Origin: Chloroflexota bacterium
GTDB taxonomy: Bacteria > Chloroflexota > Anaerolineae > 4572-78 > J111
Assembly (NCBI GenBank): GCA_016860845.1
Contig: BOKF01000008.1
Coordinates: 186,001 to 250,000 of the forward strand
Direction: 5' to 3'
Length of the DNA stretch: 64,000 nt
This document shows positions 33,672-42,988 of the stretch, piece after piece. Numbering within the stretch: the stretch's first letter is position 1; each line of letters starts with the position of its first letter. Both the position numbers and the translations under genes were made by a program. The notes beneath the pieces were generated by a model, which was not told the origin of the DNA, made no database searches, and saw only the letters and a list, made by a program, of their open reading frames with translations.

Positions 33672-34358
33672 TTAGCCTGTTACAGTCTTCATCGCAAGCA
33701 ACCCCTCCCGCCGCTCGACAAGCATGGCAAAATCGAAGCGATCCACTTCGACGCAGCGTTCCAGGTCGGCCTGGGGAAACTCGGGTTGGTTGGGGTCGGT
33801 AAAATAGCGGCCGGAGGTGGACTCATAAACCCGCCGGATGAACGGGGCGGGATCGGGCTGCTCGCCTTGTAATAGAGCCGTGAGGTAGTCCGCGCAGGCA
33901 ATATCTTCCTCGCCATCGCGCTCGTAAAGAATCCCCGTAATCACAAACGTTACCGTTTCCGGCTGGCGTTGCCGTAAATACCGGGCCGTCGCTGCGGCAC
34001 AGACAAAACTGCTGGCTAGCAGCAAGTCGGCCCTGGTGCTGCGAACCACGCCTTGCGTGCCGGCGGTTGTGCGCTGAATCAGCCGCCGCCCGGCCAGGTT
34101 GCTTCTGCTGATTTCGCTGGGCGAGTTGCCGTAATCGAAGCCGGAGACCGGCAGGCCATCCACCTCACCCATCACCAGCGCGCCAGGGAAGCGCTCGCGC
34201 AGGGCCAGCGCCTCTTCAACTGTGCCGGTCAGAATAATCTCGCTGGCCCCGGCAGCAAAGGCATAGGCTGCTGTGGTAAAGGCCCGGACGACATCAATCG
34301 CTATGGCTGCGCCGGTAATAGTGTGACAGGCTTCAAGAGGACATTGTTTAATATCCAT
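33672..34358 (-). CDS. 2-phosphosulfolactate phosphatase (ComB) family protein
   Basis: 228 residues. IAIDVVRAFTTAAYAFAAGASE near the N-terminus, ALVMGEVDGLPVSGFDYGNSP at about 57-77 and RTTAGTQGVVRS at about 93-105 are the ComB signature. ComB hydrolyses 2-phosphosulfolactate in coenzyme M synthesis in archaea, but bacterial homologues occur without that pathway and their role is open. No comA or comC is nearby. Converges with the formyltransferase gene, 3 bp apart. Confidence 0.87.
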   Translation of the reverse strand: MDIKQCPLEACHTITGAAIAIDVVRAFTTAAYAFAAGASEIILTGTVEEALALRERFPGALVMGEVDGLPVSGFDYGNSPSEISRSNLAGRRLIQRTTAGTQGVVRSTRADLLLASSFVCAAATARYLRQRQPETVTFVITGILYERDGEEDIACADYLTALLQGEQPDPAPFIRRVYESTSGRYFTDPNQPEFPQADLERCVEVDRFDFAMLVERREGLLAMKTVTG

Positions 34359-34379
34359 TATCTCGTCCTGGTGAAAAAA

Positions 34380-34456
34380 TTAACCGCAGAGAACGCAGAG
34401 AGCGCGGAGTTTTTTTCGATCTCTCTGCGTTCTCAGTGCCCGCTGCGGTTCTAAAA
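34380..34456. repeat. Inverted repeat of GCAGAGA heptamers
   Basis: AACCGCAGAGAACGCAGAGA is followed, after a T-run, by TCTCTGCGTTCTCAGTGCCC and GCTGCGGTT. The arms pair. The T-run (TTTTTTT) in the loop region is on the plus strand. It lies between the thioredoxin-TPR stop and the ComB-like start. Confidence 0.65.
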
Positions 34457-34472
34457 TTTTCAGCTAAGCTAA

Positions 34473-35345
34473 TTAGAATAGAACATTCGCCAGCTTCCGG
34501 CGATACGTTTGGGTAATGTCGTGCTCTTCGCCGAGGGTGGTGAAGAGGGCCAGCATGGCCTTACGGCCGCCGTCATCATTATATTTGCGGTCGCGCCGGA
34601 CAACCTCTAAAAATTCGTCCAGCGCTTCAGCGTAGCGTTGTTCGCTGGCCAGAAGACTGGCCAGGGCGTAGCGACTGGCAATGTCGGCGGGGTTGGCTGA
34701 AATTTTGGCCTTCAGCTCCGCTTCGGTCTGCCCGGCGGCATGGTGGCGGAACTGCGCGGTGGCAATTAAGGCATCGGCAGCAGTTCGCTCCGGCACGCCA
34801 GCGGGAACCCCAGCGAGAACCTTCAGGGCTTCGTCAAGCTGGCCCTGGCTTAGCAAAGTCCGGCCCAGGCCGACCATTGCCGGGAAGTGGTCTGGCTGTT
34901 CGGCCAGGGCCGCCCGATAATTGGTGACGGCCATAGGGAGCTGATTGCTCATCTCCCATTCGTAGGCCTGCCGGGCGTACAAGTCGGCGGTGGAGGGAAC
35001 CAGTCCCTGGATAAATTTGCGGACCTGCGGCTCGGGCAGCGCGCCGGTAAACTCCCCGGCGACTTTGCCGTTATAAAAAGCCTTGACCGCCGGAATGCCC
35101 TGCACCTGGAACTGCATCGCCAGGCGCTGGTTTTGGTCTACATTGATTTTGGCCAGGATAAAAGCGCCTTTGAACTCGGCGGCCAACTTTTCCAGCGTTG
35201 GCCCCAAGACGCGGCAAGGTCCGCACCAGGGCGCCCAAAAGTCTACAACCACCGGGGTGGTTTTGGATCGCTCCAGGACCTCGGCGGCGAAGGTTTGTTC
35301 GGTAACTTCGATGACATGACTTTCTGTCATAAAGGTTGTTGCCAT
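34473..35345 (-). CDS. Thioredoxin-TPR co-chaperone (YbbN/CnoX-like)
   Basis: 290 residues. Thioredoxin domain at about 12-118 with active site W40-C-G-P-C44, and cis-Pro in QGIPAVKAFYNG. It is followed by helical TPR-like repeats (VTNYRAALAEQPDHFPAMVGLG, LASEQRYAEALDEFLEVVRRD). This is the YbbN/CnoX layout, which links redox defence and chaperone function. Unlike E. coli CnoX, it keeps both active-site Cys, so reductase activity is likely. GGGAGAT precedes the ATG. Monocistronic. Confidence 0.92.
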   Translation of the reverse strand: MATTFMTESHVIEVTEQTFAAEVLERSKTTPVVVDFWAPWCGPCRVLGPTLEKLAAEFKGAFILAKINVDQNQRLAMQFQVQGIPAVKAFYNGKVAGEFTGALPEPQVRKFIQGLVPSTADLYARQAYEWEMSNQLPMAVTNYRAALAEQPDHFPAMVGLGRTLLSQGQLDEALKVLAGVPAGVPERTAADALIATAQFRHHAAGQTEAELKAKISANPADIASRYALASLLASEQRYAEALDEFLEVVRRDRKYNDDGGRKAMLALFTTLGEEHDITQTYRRKLANVLF

Positions 35346-35466
35346 AAGATTTATCTCCCTGTTCGTGAAAACTGTGGCAATGATTTTACCTCAAACGGAA
35401 GGTCACGCCAAGTTGAAACGCTGGCGGTCGTTTGATTTTTATTGTTTGATTGTTTGGGAAAGGGCT

Positions 35467-35856
35467 TTAGCCTCGTACCTGTAACCGCTCCCGCTTCACA
35501 AAACGGGCGATAACCCAGGCTGCGGTCATTGTCGGCAGAAATTGGGTGCCGGGAATCAAACTCTCGATCGTGGTAACGGCCCGGAGGGGTTTCAAGCCCA
35601 GGTAGCTTAAGAGGATCCAGGCAAAGGGGGCCGACAAAAAGTCAAGGCCGAAATCAAGTAAATCAAGCAGCAGCACCACGACAAAGGGGGTCGCGCGTAG
35701 GGCAGTGACCCAGTCGGCGTCGGGCGGCAGATTAATGCGCCGCACCCGCCAGATAATCCACCCTAGCAGGAGCAGGGCCAGGGTCAAGGCAATGCCGATC
35801 AGGATCAGCAAAGGGTATAAAAACTCAGTCAGGTCAATTGAAGTTGATCCGTCCAT
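35467..35856 (-). CDS. Small membrane protein, unknown
   Basis: 129 residues with three hydrophobic stretches: LYPLLILIGIALTLALLLLG, FVVVLLLDLLDFGLDFLS and a C-terminal FLPTMTAAWVIARFV after a short basic loop. No motif recognised. A real gene is likely because of the clean frame, hydrophobic pattern and lack of competing frames. Function unknown. Confidence 0.6.
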   Translation of the reverse strand: MDGSTSIDLTEFLYPLLILIGIALTLALLLLGWIIWRVRRINLPPDADWVTALRATPFVVVLLLDLLDFGLDFLSAPFAWILLSYLGLKPLRAVTTIESLIPGTQFLPTMTAAWVIARFVKRERLQVRG

Positions 35857-35935
35857 ACCAAAATTATACCATTAAAGCTGGGTAATAACTATTTTCTGCA
35901 AGTGCGAAAGAGGTACAAACTAAGATACATCTTAC

Positions 35936-37132
35936 CTAAGCGTTGTTTAAGGTTACCTCTCCTGTTAAAAAGCGGCGAGCAGTTTCGGCCAAAATGGCTG
36001 CGCCTACCGGCAGTGCGGCCTCGTAAATATCAAAAATATCAGTGTGATGGTTGCGGGTCAGGCCATCGGGCTTGGCTGCGCCGATCATGATCATCGCTCC
36101 GGGCGCTTTTTGGCACATAAAGGCAAAATCCTCAGCGCCCATGCTCAACGACTCAGGTTTGACCGCCTCACTGCCCAGGAGGTCGGCGCTGACGCCCGCC
36201 AACCACCCGGCGACGGTCGGGTCATTCCAACCAGCGGGGTAGCCGCGCTGAATTTTCAGGCAAAAATCGCCGCCCAAAGGCCGGACGACGGCCAGGGCGC
36301 GCTCGACCTCGGCAATCAACTGCTCCCGGACCTCCGGGTCGAAGCTGCGCAGCGTGCCTTGCAGGTAAACTTCGCCAGGGATGATATTACTGGCTGTACC
36401 GGCATGAACCTGGCCCAGGCTGACCACAGCAGACTTAAAGGGATCAACCCGGCGGGCGACAATGCCGTGCAAACTCATCAGGACCGGGCCGAGCATCCAC
36501 AACGGGTCGGTGTTAAGGTGGGGAAAAGCACCGTGGCCGCCGCTGGCGGTGAGCCAGGCGTCAAAGGTGTCGGCCGCGGCGGAACTCCAGCCGGATTGAA
36601 CGAGAACCACACCGCTGGGAGAGGTCGAGTCCATGTGCAGGGCAATGATCGCATCCACCCCGTCTAACGCGCCATCCGCGATCATCCGGGGCGCGCCGCT
36701 GATGCCTTCGGCGTCGCAGTCCTCTTCGGCAGGCTGAAACAGAAAACGGACGTTGCCCTGCAAGCCGTCCCGGGCAAAGCTGTCTTTGAGCAGGTGGGCC
36801 ACGCCCAGCAGGATGGCCGTGTGCGCATCGTGGCCGCAGGCATGCATCACCCCCGGGTTGACCGAGGCGTATTCGGCCCCGGTTTTTTCCAGGATGGGCA
36901 GGGCGTCCATATCGGCCCGGATGGCGATGGTCGGCCCCTGGCCCGTACCCATCTCGCCGACAACGCCGGTTTTGCCTACCTCGGTGCGCACGGTAATCCC
37001 GCCAATTTCTTGCAGCGTTTCAGCCACAATCTTGGCCGTGCGCACTTCTTGAAAACTTAACTCCGGGTGGCGATGGATGTCTCGCCGGAGCCGAACGATT
37101 TCTTGGGATAAGGCTTTGGCTTTGTCTAGCAT
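35936..37132 (-). CDS. M20D family amidohydrolase (N-acyl-amino-acid or IAA-amino-acid hydrolase type)
   Basis: 398 residues. Metal-site motifs of the M20D family: RHPELSFQEV at about 21-30, ADMDALPI near 73, HACGHDAHTAILLG near 97-110, and PAEEDCDAEG near 135, plus SMGAEDFAFM near the C-terminus. Members remove N-acyl groups or cleave amino-acid conjugates with two metal ions. The segment after PAEE departs from the usual glycine-rich form. Substrate unknown; cytoplasmic. Confidence 0.92.
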   Translation of the reverse strand: MLDKAKALSQEIVRLRRDIHRHPELSFQEVRTAKIVAETLQEIGGITVRTEVGKTGVVGEMGTGQGPTIAIRADMDALPILEKTGAEYASVNPGVMHACGHDAHTAILLGVAHLLKDSFARDGLQGNVRFLFQPAEEDCDAEGISGAPRMIADGALDGVDAIIALHMDSTSPSGVVLVQSGWSSAAADTFDAWLTASGGHGAFPHLNTDPLWMLGPVLMSLHGIVARRVDPFKSAVVSLGQVHAGTASNIIPGEVYLQGTLRSFDPEVREQLIAEVERALAVVRPLGGDFCLKIQRGYPAGWNDPTVAGWLAGVSADLLGSEAVKPESLSMGAEDFAFMCQKAPGAMIMIGAAKPDGLTRNHHTDIFDIYEAALPVGAAILAETARRFLTGEVTLNNA

Positions 37133-37241
37133 TTGCTCTCCTTGTAAAAAACGTGGGACAAATTGTTAATTTGTCCGGGGGCGGGACAAGCTAACAGCTT
37201 GCCCTACAGAACCATCTTTATCATTAGAGATGGGCCGGTCT

Positions 37242-39005
37242 TTACTCTTCTGGTGGTGTAACCAGACGCCACTCGGCTGCATTCCAGGTAACAGTATCGT
37301 AAATGTGCGGCTGGACGCCTTGCAGGTTGAGGTTGATGCCGTAACGGTCGGGCAGGGCCAGCAGCGGCATCTGGGGCAGGTCTTGGTAGAGAATGGTCGC
37401 CAGTTCGCACAGCAGGGTCCGGCGGCGATTATTGGGCAGCGGCGACCGCAGGGCGTCGAAAATGCCGCTCAGGGTGGGGTTGCGGTAGCGGCTGTAATTG
37501 AGTCCGGCAATGGGGTTGTCGCGGGTGGGGATGGAGCGGGGATCGAAATAATCGGCCATATAGATGGTCGGATCAACCCCAAAGTAGCCGTCGTCCCACA
37601 AATCCAGGTCAAAGTTACCGTGTATTTCAAGGCCATTGTTTTCCCAGGTGTTCCACAGCTTGCCGCCCTCAACCACCTCGCGCTCTAATTTTACCCCGAC
37701 CTCCAGCAGCATCTCTTCGATCATCCGGTGGGCCGTAACCAGCTCGTCGCCAAATTCCTCATAGGTGTAGCTTTTTAGAACCAAAGGTGTCCCATCTTTA
37801 GCGGTGCCGCAGCCCTGGCAAGAGCGAATCGGATTCTCCTCAGGATTGGCCAGTCGCCAGCCCGCTTCGTCAAGCAGGGCGCTGGCCAGGCCGGGATTAA
37901 AATCATAATGAGGCAGTTGACAACCGAATTGCGACAGCTCGGTGTCTACCGGAATTGCCCGGCTCTGGAAAACTTCATCGTTGAGCCGATTGACATCTAC
38001 ACCGTAGCGAATAGCCTCCCTGATCCTGGAGTTGGCCAGGATGGGATGCGGCTGGTCGGGATCGGCGCTGCCAAAGGCGCTGAGGTTGGGCACCAGGCGC
38101 AGCACAAAGCGGGCCGGGTTGGTGACAAAAACAGTCACATTTTCGTTGTTTTCCATCAAGGTCAGGGCCGGGTCTTCGGGCCACAGATCAAGGTGAGCGT
38201 TGCCCCGTTCCAGGTTGCGGCGGCGAAAATCCGGGTCGGACTGAATTTCGACGACCAGTTGTTTGGCCAAAGGCCGGTCCGGTACATAATAGTTGGGATT
38301 GGGGGCAAATGTCAGGCGCACCCCGCGCAGCCACTGGTCCAGAACAAAAGGGCCGGTGCTGATTGGTTCAAAGTTGCAGTCCCAGAACAACATCTGGTCG
38401 GTCGGGCCGCAGTAATGAGCCGGAAAAACGCCGACGCCGTTGCCGCCAAATTGGATTAAGTAGTTGGGGTAAAATTGGCGATAGTGCACCACGGCCGTTT
38501 GCGGGTCAGGGGTTTCGATGGCGTCAATTAGATCAAAGCCGGGCGCCCAGATCCGGCTATCTTTGAAGGATTGCCAGGTGTAGGCGATATCGGCGGAGGT
38601 GAAGGGCTGGCCATCGCTCCAGAGGAGGCCAGACCGCAGCTTCCAGGTAACGGTCAGGCCGTCTTCGCTCAAGCCGCCGTTGGTCAGGGTTGGCAGGTCG
38701 GCGGCCAGTTCGGGGTAATAGTTGCCGTCGGGGCCAATCTCGGCCAGCGCCCCATAGACCAGCTCGCCGACCAGGGCTTCATAGCCGGTATCGTTGAGAT
38801 AAGCGTTGAAGCTGGGTGGGTCAATGGGAATGGAGACGATGACGGCCTCCTCCTCGACATCTACTGCCAGGGCCAGCGGAGGTAGGGTGGGCGTCGGCAA
38901 GGGCGTGGCGGTGGGCGGCGGCGGCGACACCAATTCACAAGCGGCCAGGCAGAAGGTTGAGACGAGCAAGAAAACAAAAGAGACAGATGAGCATGTAAAT
39001 TTCAC
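37242..39005 (-). CDS. Family 5 extracellular peptide/nickel-type solute-binding lipoprotein
   Basis: 587 residues. Lipoprotein signal with STFCLAAC (lipidated Cys23), then a Pro/Thr linker (PPPPTATPLPTPTLPPL). The mature part has SBP-5 signatures: GLTVTWKLRSGLLWSDGQPF and ADIAYTWQSFKDSR, then NSRIREAIRYGVDVNRLND. Such proteins bind oligopeptides, nickel chelates or similar for an ABC importer. No permease or ATPase genes are adjacent, so the partner lies elsewhere. The M20 peptidase-like gene 109 bp downstream may handle the imported compounds (inference). Confidence 0.9.
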   Translation of the reverse strand: MKFTCSSVSFVFLLVSTFCLAACELVSPPPPTATPLPTPTLPPLALAVDVEEEAVIVSIPIDPPSFNAYLNDTGYEALVGELVYGALAEIGPDGNYYPELAADLPTLTNGGLSEDGLTVTWKLRSGLLWSDGQPFTSADIAYTWQSFKDSRIWAPGFDLIDAIETPDPQTAVVHYRQFYPNYLIQFGGNGVGVFPAHYCGPTDQMLFWDCNFEPISTGPFVLDQWLRGVRLTFAPNPNYYVPDRPLAKQLVVEIQSDPDFRRRNLERGNAHLDLWPEDPALTLMENNENVTVFVTNPARFVLRLVPNLSAFGSADPDQPHPILANSRIREAIRYGVDVNRLNDEVFQSRAIPVDTELSQFGCQLPHYDFNPGLASALLDEAGWRLANPEENPIRSCQGCGTAKDGTPLVLKSYTYEEFGDELVTAHRMIEEMLLEVGVKLEREVVEGGKLWNTWENNGLEIHGNFDLDLWDDGYFGVDPTIYMADYFDPRSIPTRDNPIAGLNYSRYRNPTLSGIFDALRSPLPNNRRRTLLCELATILYQDLPQMPLLALPDRYGINLNLQGVQPHIYDTVTWNAAEWRLVTPPEE

Positions 39006-39331
39006 GGAGTCATTTTAATACGGCGAGAAAGAAGGACAAAATTTAGGGACTTGTTGTATAGGACCTTTAGATTACCTGATTAAGCTAAAAAGATTGCGAA
39101 AAAATTCGCTTTCAAACTGAATTCAAACGGGGCTATGTTACAATAACTTACAACACTGTCACGCTAATGAGTTTTGAATTTCAGAATCAATAATAGCCTG
39201 GAAGATTGGAAGACTGGAGGGCTGGATAAGAGACAGTATTCATCCTTCCAACCTTCCAGTCTTCCAAACACATTACCAATTTGGGTTGTCAAAATTCATA
39301 AGGCAGTCATTCTACTTCAGGAATAACGTTT
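39006..39331. other. 326-bp intergenic region with MITE-like element
   Basis: Between the divergent binding-protein gene and the CheY-like gene. Besides the element at 39165-39300, the left 150 bp are AT-rich and hold no gene; promoter sequences are likely but not certain (for example TATGTTACAAT near 39133). Confidence 0.5.
39165..39300. mobile_element. 136-bp palindromic MITE-like element (full copy)
   Basis: The left half (ATGAGTTTTGAATTTCAG ...) and the reverse complement of the right half (ATGAATTTTGACAACCCA ...) align without gaps over about 60 bp, including inner TGGAAGACTGGA-type heptamers. The left half recurs at 2992-3070. No coding capacity. Confidence 0.7.
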
Positions 39332-39712
39332 ATGGTAAACCTGACCACTATTCTCGTTGTTGATGATGATCCGCTCATCTTGACGGTAATGTTACAAGTT
39401 TTAGGCCGGGCGGTCACGCCTGCAACAAATATTCTGACGGCCTATAACGGGGAAGAGGGCCTGCGCCTGGCTTTGCAAACGCAGCCTGATTTGATCATTA
39501 CCGACCTGATGATGCCCAAAATGGACGGCTATGAATTGGTCCAATCCCTGCGACGAGAGGACATGGCCAGCCAGGCGCGGATCATTGGGGTGAGCAGCAG
39601 CGGGGCGATGGATGCCAGAACCAAAGCCTTCCGGACGATATGTGACAGTTTTTTGAACAAACCCTTCTTGCCCAACGAATTGATTGAAAAAGTAACCTAT
39701 TTGACCTCGTAA
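39332..39712 (+). CDS. CheY-like single-domain response regulator
   Basis: 126 residues, receiver domain only. ILVVDDDPLIL gives the acidic residues, LIITDLMMPKMDGYELV the phosphoacceptor Asp58, and SFLNKPFLPNELI the conserved Lys-Pro. The switch Thr/Ser is in GVSSSGAMD. Expected to be phosphorylated by an unlinked histidine kinase and to act through protein contacts. No output domain and no kinase nearby. Confidence 0.93.
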   Translation: MVNLTTILVVDDDPLILTVMLQVLGRAVTPATNILTAYNGEEGLRLALQTQPDLIITDLMMPKMDGYELVQSLRREDMASQARIIGVSSSGAMDARTKAFRTICDSFLNKPFLPNELIEKVTYLTS

Positions 39713-39716
39713 GAGC

Positions 39717-39763
39717 GACCGCACCCCCACCCCAACCCTCCCCCTGCAAGGGGGAGGGCAGAA
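39717..39763. repeat. C-rich palindrome CCCTCCCCCTGCAAGGGGGAGGG
   Basis: CCCTCCCCCT and AGGGGGAGGG flank GCA. It lies between the CheY-like stop and the murJ stop and could terminate both converging genes. A related palindrome is at 42921-42988. Confidence 0.7.
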
Positions 39764-39768
39764 GGAAA

Positions 39769-41313
39769 TCACCGCCCTACCAAACGGGGAACCAGGCGAA
39801 TCTCCTCCAAGCCCAAAAGTAAGCCGGCTGCAACGTAAACCAACACCCCCAGAACACCGCCACCGGCAATAACAAAGAGAGGCGGCAGGGCAGGCCAAAC
39901 CAGGGTGAATCCCAGGATAATTCCGCCCATCGCTCCGGCTGCCAGCAGGGTCCGGACCAACGTAACGAGCAGAGGACCGCTGTCCACCCCCGCCATGCGC
40001 CAATGGGCAATCGCCAGCAAAATCAGCACTTCCACCGTTACCGCCACCCCGTTAGAGAGCGCCAGTCCCCCGGCATCCAGGACCCGATAAAGCAGCACGG
40101 CTAAGCCGATATTGACCAGCATCCCCGCCAAGGCCCCCAGCAGAGGCGTCGTCGTATCTTTCTGGGCGTAAAAAAGACGGTTGACGACCTCCAGGGCACA
40201 GTGGGCCACCAGGGCCAGCGCCCAAAATTGCAGCGACTGAAAAACCGCCGCCGTCGAATCCGGGCCGAACTCGCCGCGCTCAAACATAAGCTGGATGACC
40301 GGCCGTCCCAGCACGATTAACCCAACCATCGCCGGAATGGAAAGCACCAGGATGATGCGCAAGGCTTGCGAGGTGGTCTGGCGCAGACCAGCCATATCTC
40401 CCTGCGCGGCCAGGGCGGCCATCGTTGGAAACAGGACAATGCCAATGGCCGAGCCGATGATCGTTTGGGGCATCTGCATCAAATCCCAGCCATAATCCAG
40501 GGCCGATACACTACCCTCACCCAGGCGCGAGGCCAGGTTAAAGATGACCAAAAAGTTCACCTGGATGACGCCCAGGGTTAAAATGCGCGGCCCCATCAGG
40601 CGAGCCACCTGGCGCAGACCGGGGTCAGCCCAGCCCAGGATCGGGTAATAGCGCATTTGATAACGGCTGAGTCCCGGAAGCTGGATCAAGAGATGGCCCG
40701 CCGCGCCGGCAATGGCGCCTCCCATCAATCCGTAGACCCCCCAGGCCGGAGCCAGGAGAAGCGCCCCGGCAATCAACCCCAGGTTATAAACAATCGGAGC
40801 CACCGCCGGCAGCAAAAAGTGCTGGTGGACATTCAAAACCCCGCCGGCCAGGCCGCTGACACTGAAAATGATGGTCGAAAGCAGGGCCAGCCGCATCAGG
40901 TTGGCGGTGAGATGCTGGGTTTCCGGGGGGAATCCAGGGGCGATGAGCCACTCGACCAGCGGCAGGGCGATAACGGCGACCAGCGCCGCCGCCGCCGCTA
41001 CCAGCAGCAGGATGGTGTTGAGGGTGGCGCTGGCCAGCCGCCAGCCGTCCGGGTCTTCGGCGGGACGGTGGGTCAGCCGCTCGCTGAGGATGGGGATAAA
41101 GGCCGTGGCCAGCGCCCCGCCAGAGATAAGCATGAACAGAATATCGGGCAGGCGGAAGGCGGCGACAAAGGCATCGTAATCGCCGCCGGTGCCAAAGACG
41201 CGAGCAATGGCAACCTGCCGCCCGATGGCCAAACCCTTATTGACCAGAAAGGCGGCCATCATAATCGCCGTCGAGCGGACGAGGTGACGCGTTTTGATTT
41301 TATCAGACATCAC
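39769..41313 (-). CDS. murJ: Lipid II flippase MurJ
   Basis: 514 residues with 13-14 hydrophobic segments. MMAAFLVNKGLAIGRQVAIARVFG and AFRLPDILFMLISGGALATAFIP (read in two parts) are the MurJ N-terminal signature; QMPQTIIGSAIGIVLFPTMA near 275-295 is also typical. MurJ moves the peptidoglycan precursor lipid II across the cytoplasmic membrane. The start overlaps the stop of the phospholipase D-like gene (ATGA), so the two are translationally coupled. Confidence 0.95.
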   Translation of the reverse strand: MMSDKIKTRHLVRSTAIMMAAFLVNKGLAIGRQVAIARVFGTGGDYDAFVAAFRLPDILFMLISGGALATAFIPILSERLTHRPAEDPDGWRLASATLNTILLLVAAAAALVAVIALPLVEWLIAPGFPPETQHLTANLMRLALLSTIIFSVSGLAGGVLNVHQHFLLPAVAPIVYNLGLIAGALLLAPAWGVYGLMGGAIAGAAGHLLIQLPGLSRYQMRYYPILGWADPGLRQVARLMGPRILTLGVIQVNFLVIFNLASRLGEGSVSALDYGWDLMQMPQTIIGSAIGIVLFPTMAALAAQGDMAGLRQTTSQALRIILVLSIPAMVGLIVLGRPVIQLMFERGEFGPDSTAAVFQSLQFWALALVAHCALEVVNRLFYAQKDTTTPLLGALAGMLVNIGLAVLLYRVLDAGGLALSNGVAVTVEVLILLAIAHWRMAGVDSGPLLVTLVRTLLAAGAMGGIILGFTLVWPALPPLFVIAGGGVLGVLVYVAAGLLLGLEEIRLVPRLVGR

Positions 41314-42554
41314 TGGGGCGGATTCTTGGCTTGCTCATAAACGCGGTTAAACTCGGCCAGGAACTGTTGAGCCAGCTCAGGGTTATGAACGACCAGCATA
41401 TTTTCGTCATTGGATTGGGCGGCATTTTCGGTAAAGTTGAAGGAACCTAGCACCACAGTCTTCTCGTCGAGAATAAATACTTTGTGGTGGAGCGTATAAG
41501 GATTGCCATCCTGCCAGACATCCAGCTTCTGCCGCTTCATCCGCGCCAGCTCGCTGGTGTCGGTTTCAGAGCCGCGCGTTTCAAAAATACCCTGAACCAA
41601 CACCCCGGTCTTGGCCCGATCAATTACCGCTTTGCCGATACCAGGGTGAGTAAAAGAGAAGGCCATGAAGCGGATACTCTGTTGAGCCTGGCGGATTAAC
41701 ACAATCAGTTGGTCGGCGCATTTATCTTCAGGGGCAAAGCAGGCTTCAACCAGGGTTTGGCCTATTTGCAGGCGAGGATACGGGGTCCTGGAAGTTGAGG
41801 TTGGCCCGAAGGCTTTGTGGGTGAACATTTCTTCAAATTCAGCCGTGTAATTCTGGGCCAGTTCCTGAGATTGGAGATAGAGCGCGTGGTTGTTGTTGCG
41901 GTAGGTATCGTTGGCGGTAAAATTCCAGGAGCCAGTCCAGACTGCCTGCCCATCCACGACCACGAATTTATTGTGCATGATCGGTTCCCGTTTGTCGGGC
42001 ACAATCGGCAGGTTCTCTTTCTTGAGGCGAATCAAGGTTTCGTCTTCGGCCAGAGAGTCGCTGTCGGTGACCAGACGGACGGCCACGCCTCGATTGCGAG
42101 CGGCGAGGAGGGCATCACCCACAGGATCGAGGTCAAGTTCATAGACAGCGACGTCGAGGCTGCGCCGGGCTTGATTGATGACGGCGATTAACCCCTGCAT
42201 GATGGTTTCGCTGCGGCTGGTCTCAACATCGGGGTAAGTAGGGGTGGTGAAGTAGAGTTGATAATTCCAGCGCCGGCCAGGGACTGGAGTAATCGCCGGT
42301 GCAGTCGAAGGGCTGGGGGGAATAGCTGGGGGTGGCGTCGAAACAGCGGTAGGGGTGAGGAGGGCTGAGGTGACCTCGGTCACAAATTCATGGCTAAACA
42401 AGCTCTGCCAGTCAACCTCTATAAAACCCAGCCGGTTGCCGAGATAGAGAACCCCCAGCAACAAGAGCAGAAATAGGGGAGCTGCCAGGAGCGGTAGAGG
42501 GCTTTGCCGGGCCGGGGTTTCGTTTTTGGTCGTCGGCTTAGGTTTCTTGGCCAT
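41310..42554 (-). CDS. Membrane-anchored phospholipase D-like protein
   Basis: About 414 residues from the ATG at 42554, chosen because CGGAG lies seven bases before it. One N-terminal membrane helix (LLAAPLFLLLLLGVLYLG) is followed by a Pro/Thr linker and two HKD phosphodiesterase motifs: MHNKFVVVDGQAVWTGSWNF near residue 191 and LHHKVFILDEKTVVLGSFNF near 356. This two-motif layout fits cardiolipin synthases and PLD-type nucleases or phospholipases facing outward. The reaction is not decided. The 5' end overlaps the preceding gene by 17 bp and the 3' end overlaps murJ. Confidence 0.88.
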   Translation of the reverse strand: MAKKPKPTTKNETPARQSPLPLLAAPLFLLLLLGVLYLGNRLGFIEVDWQSLFSHEFVTEVTSALLTPTAVSTPPPAIPPSPSTAPAITPVPGRRWNYQLYFTTPTYPDVETSRSETIMQGLIAVINQARRSLDVAVYELDLDPVGDALLAARNRGVAVRLVTDSDSLAEDETLIRLKKENLPIVPDKREPIMHNKFVVVDGQAVWTGSWNFTANDTYRNNNHALYLQSQELAQNYTAEFEEMFTHKAFGPTSTSRTPYPRLQIGQTLVEACFAPEDKCADQLIVLIRQAQQSIRFMAFSFTHPGIGKAVIDRAKTGVLVQGIFETRGSETDTSELARMKRQKLDVWQDGNPYTLHHKVFILDEKTVVLGSFNFTENAAQSNDENMLVVHNPELAQQFLAEFNRVYEQAKNPPQ

Positions 42555-42906
42555 CAGCATACTCCGGAGGTGTAATTTGCTGAGCAATAAGGGTAAGGGT
42601 AATTACTTGATCTACCAGTCTGATGAGATACTGGATCATTTCTACATCGGAAAGACCGGCTCGCTGCTCCATCAGGTGGTTGACCGTGCGCATCGCTTGT
42701 TGCAGGGTGTGCGCTGCTAATTCTAGCTCAGCCTGGCTGAGGTGGAGATGGGCCAGGTTTTGGAGCTGCTGCTCGCCCCACTGCAGCAGCAACCCGGCTG
42801 CTTCGTCGGTGAGGGCATCGGTGAGTCCTTCGCTTTCATAGATTTGCTCAACCAGGGGGCGAATTTGATTGGGTGTTGGGTCTACTTCGGTATCCATTAA
42901 AGACAT
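42538..42906 (-). CDS. Small helical protein, unknown, upstream of the PLD-like gene
   Basis: 122 residues, acidic and almost entirely helical (LLLQWGEQQLQNLAHLHLSQ, LAAHTLQQAMRTVNHLMEQR). No motif recognised. It overlaps the PLD-like gene by 17 bp and is therefore first in a three-gene unit ending with murJ. Function unknown. Confidence 0.65.
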   Translation of the reverse strand: MSLMDTEVDPTPNQIRPLVEQIYESEGLTDALTDEAAGLLLQWGEQQLQNLAHLHLSQAELELAAHTLQQAMRTVNHLMEQRAGLSDVEMIQYLIRLVDQVITLTLIAQQITPPEYADGQET

Positions 42907-42920
42907 TCCTCGTAAATAAC

Positions 42921-42988
42921 CCTCACCCCCACCCCTCTCCCACTGGGAGAGGGGAGTCGCGCCAGCGACGGGGTGAGGGCTTTTTCGT
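42921..42988. repeat. REP-like palindrome (CCCTCACCCC/GGGGTGAGGG)
   Basis: CCCTCACCCCCACCCCTCTC and GGGAGAGGGG pair around ACT, and GGGGTGAGGG closes an outer stem. It lies just upstream of the 42538-42906 gene and is related to the C-rich palindrome at 39717. Confidence 0.65.
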
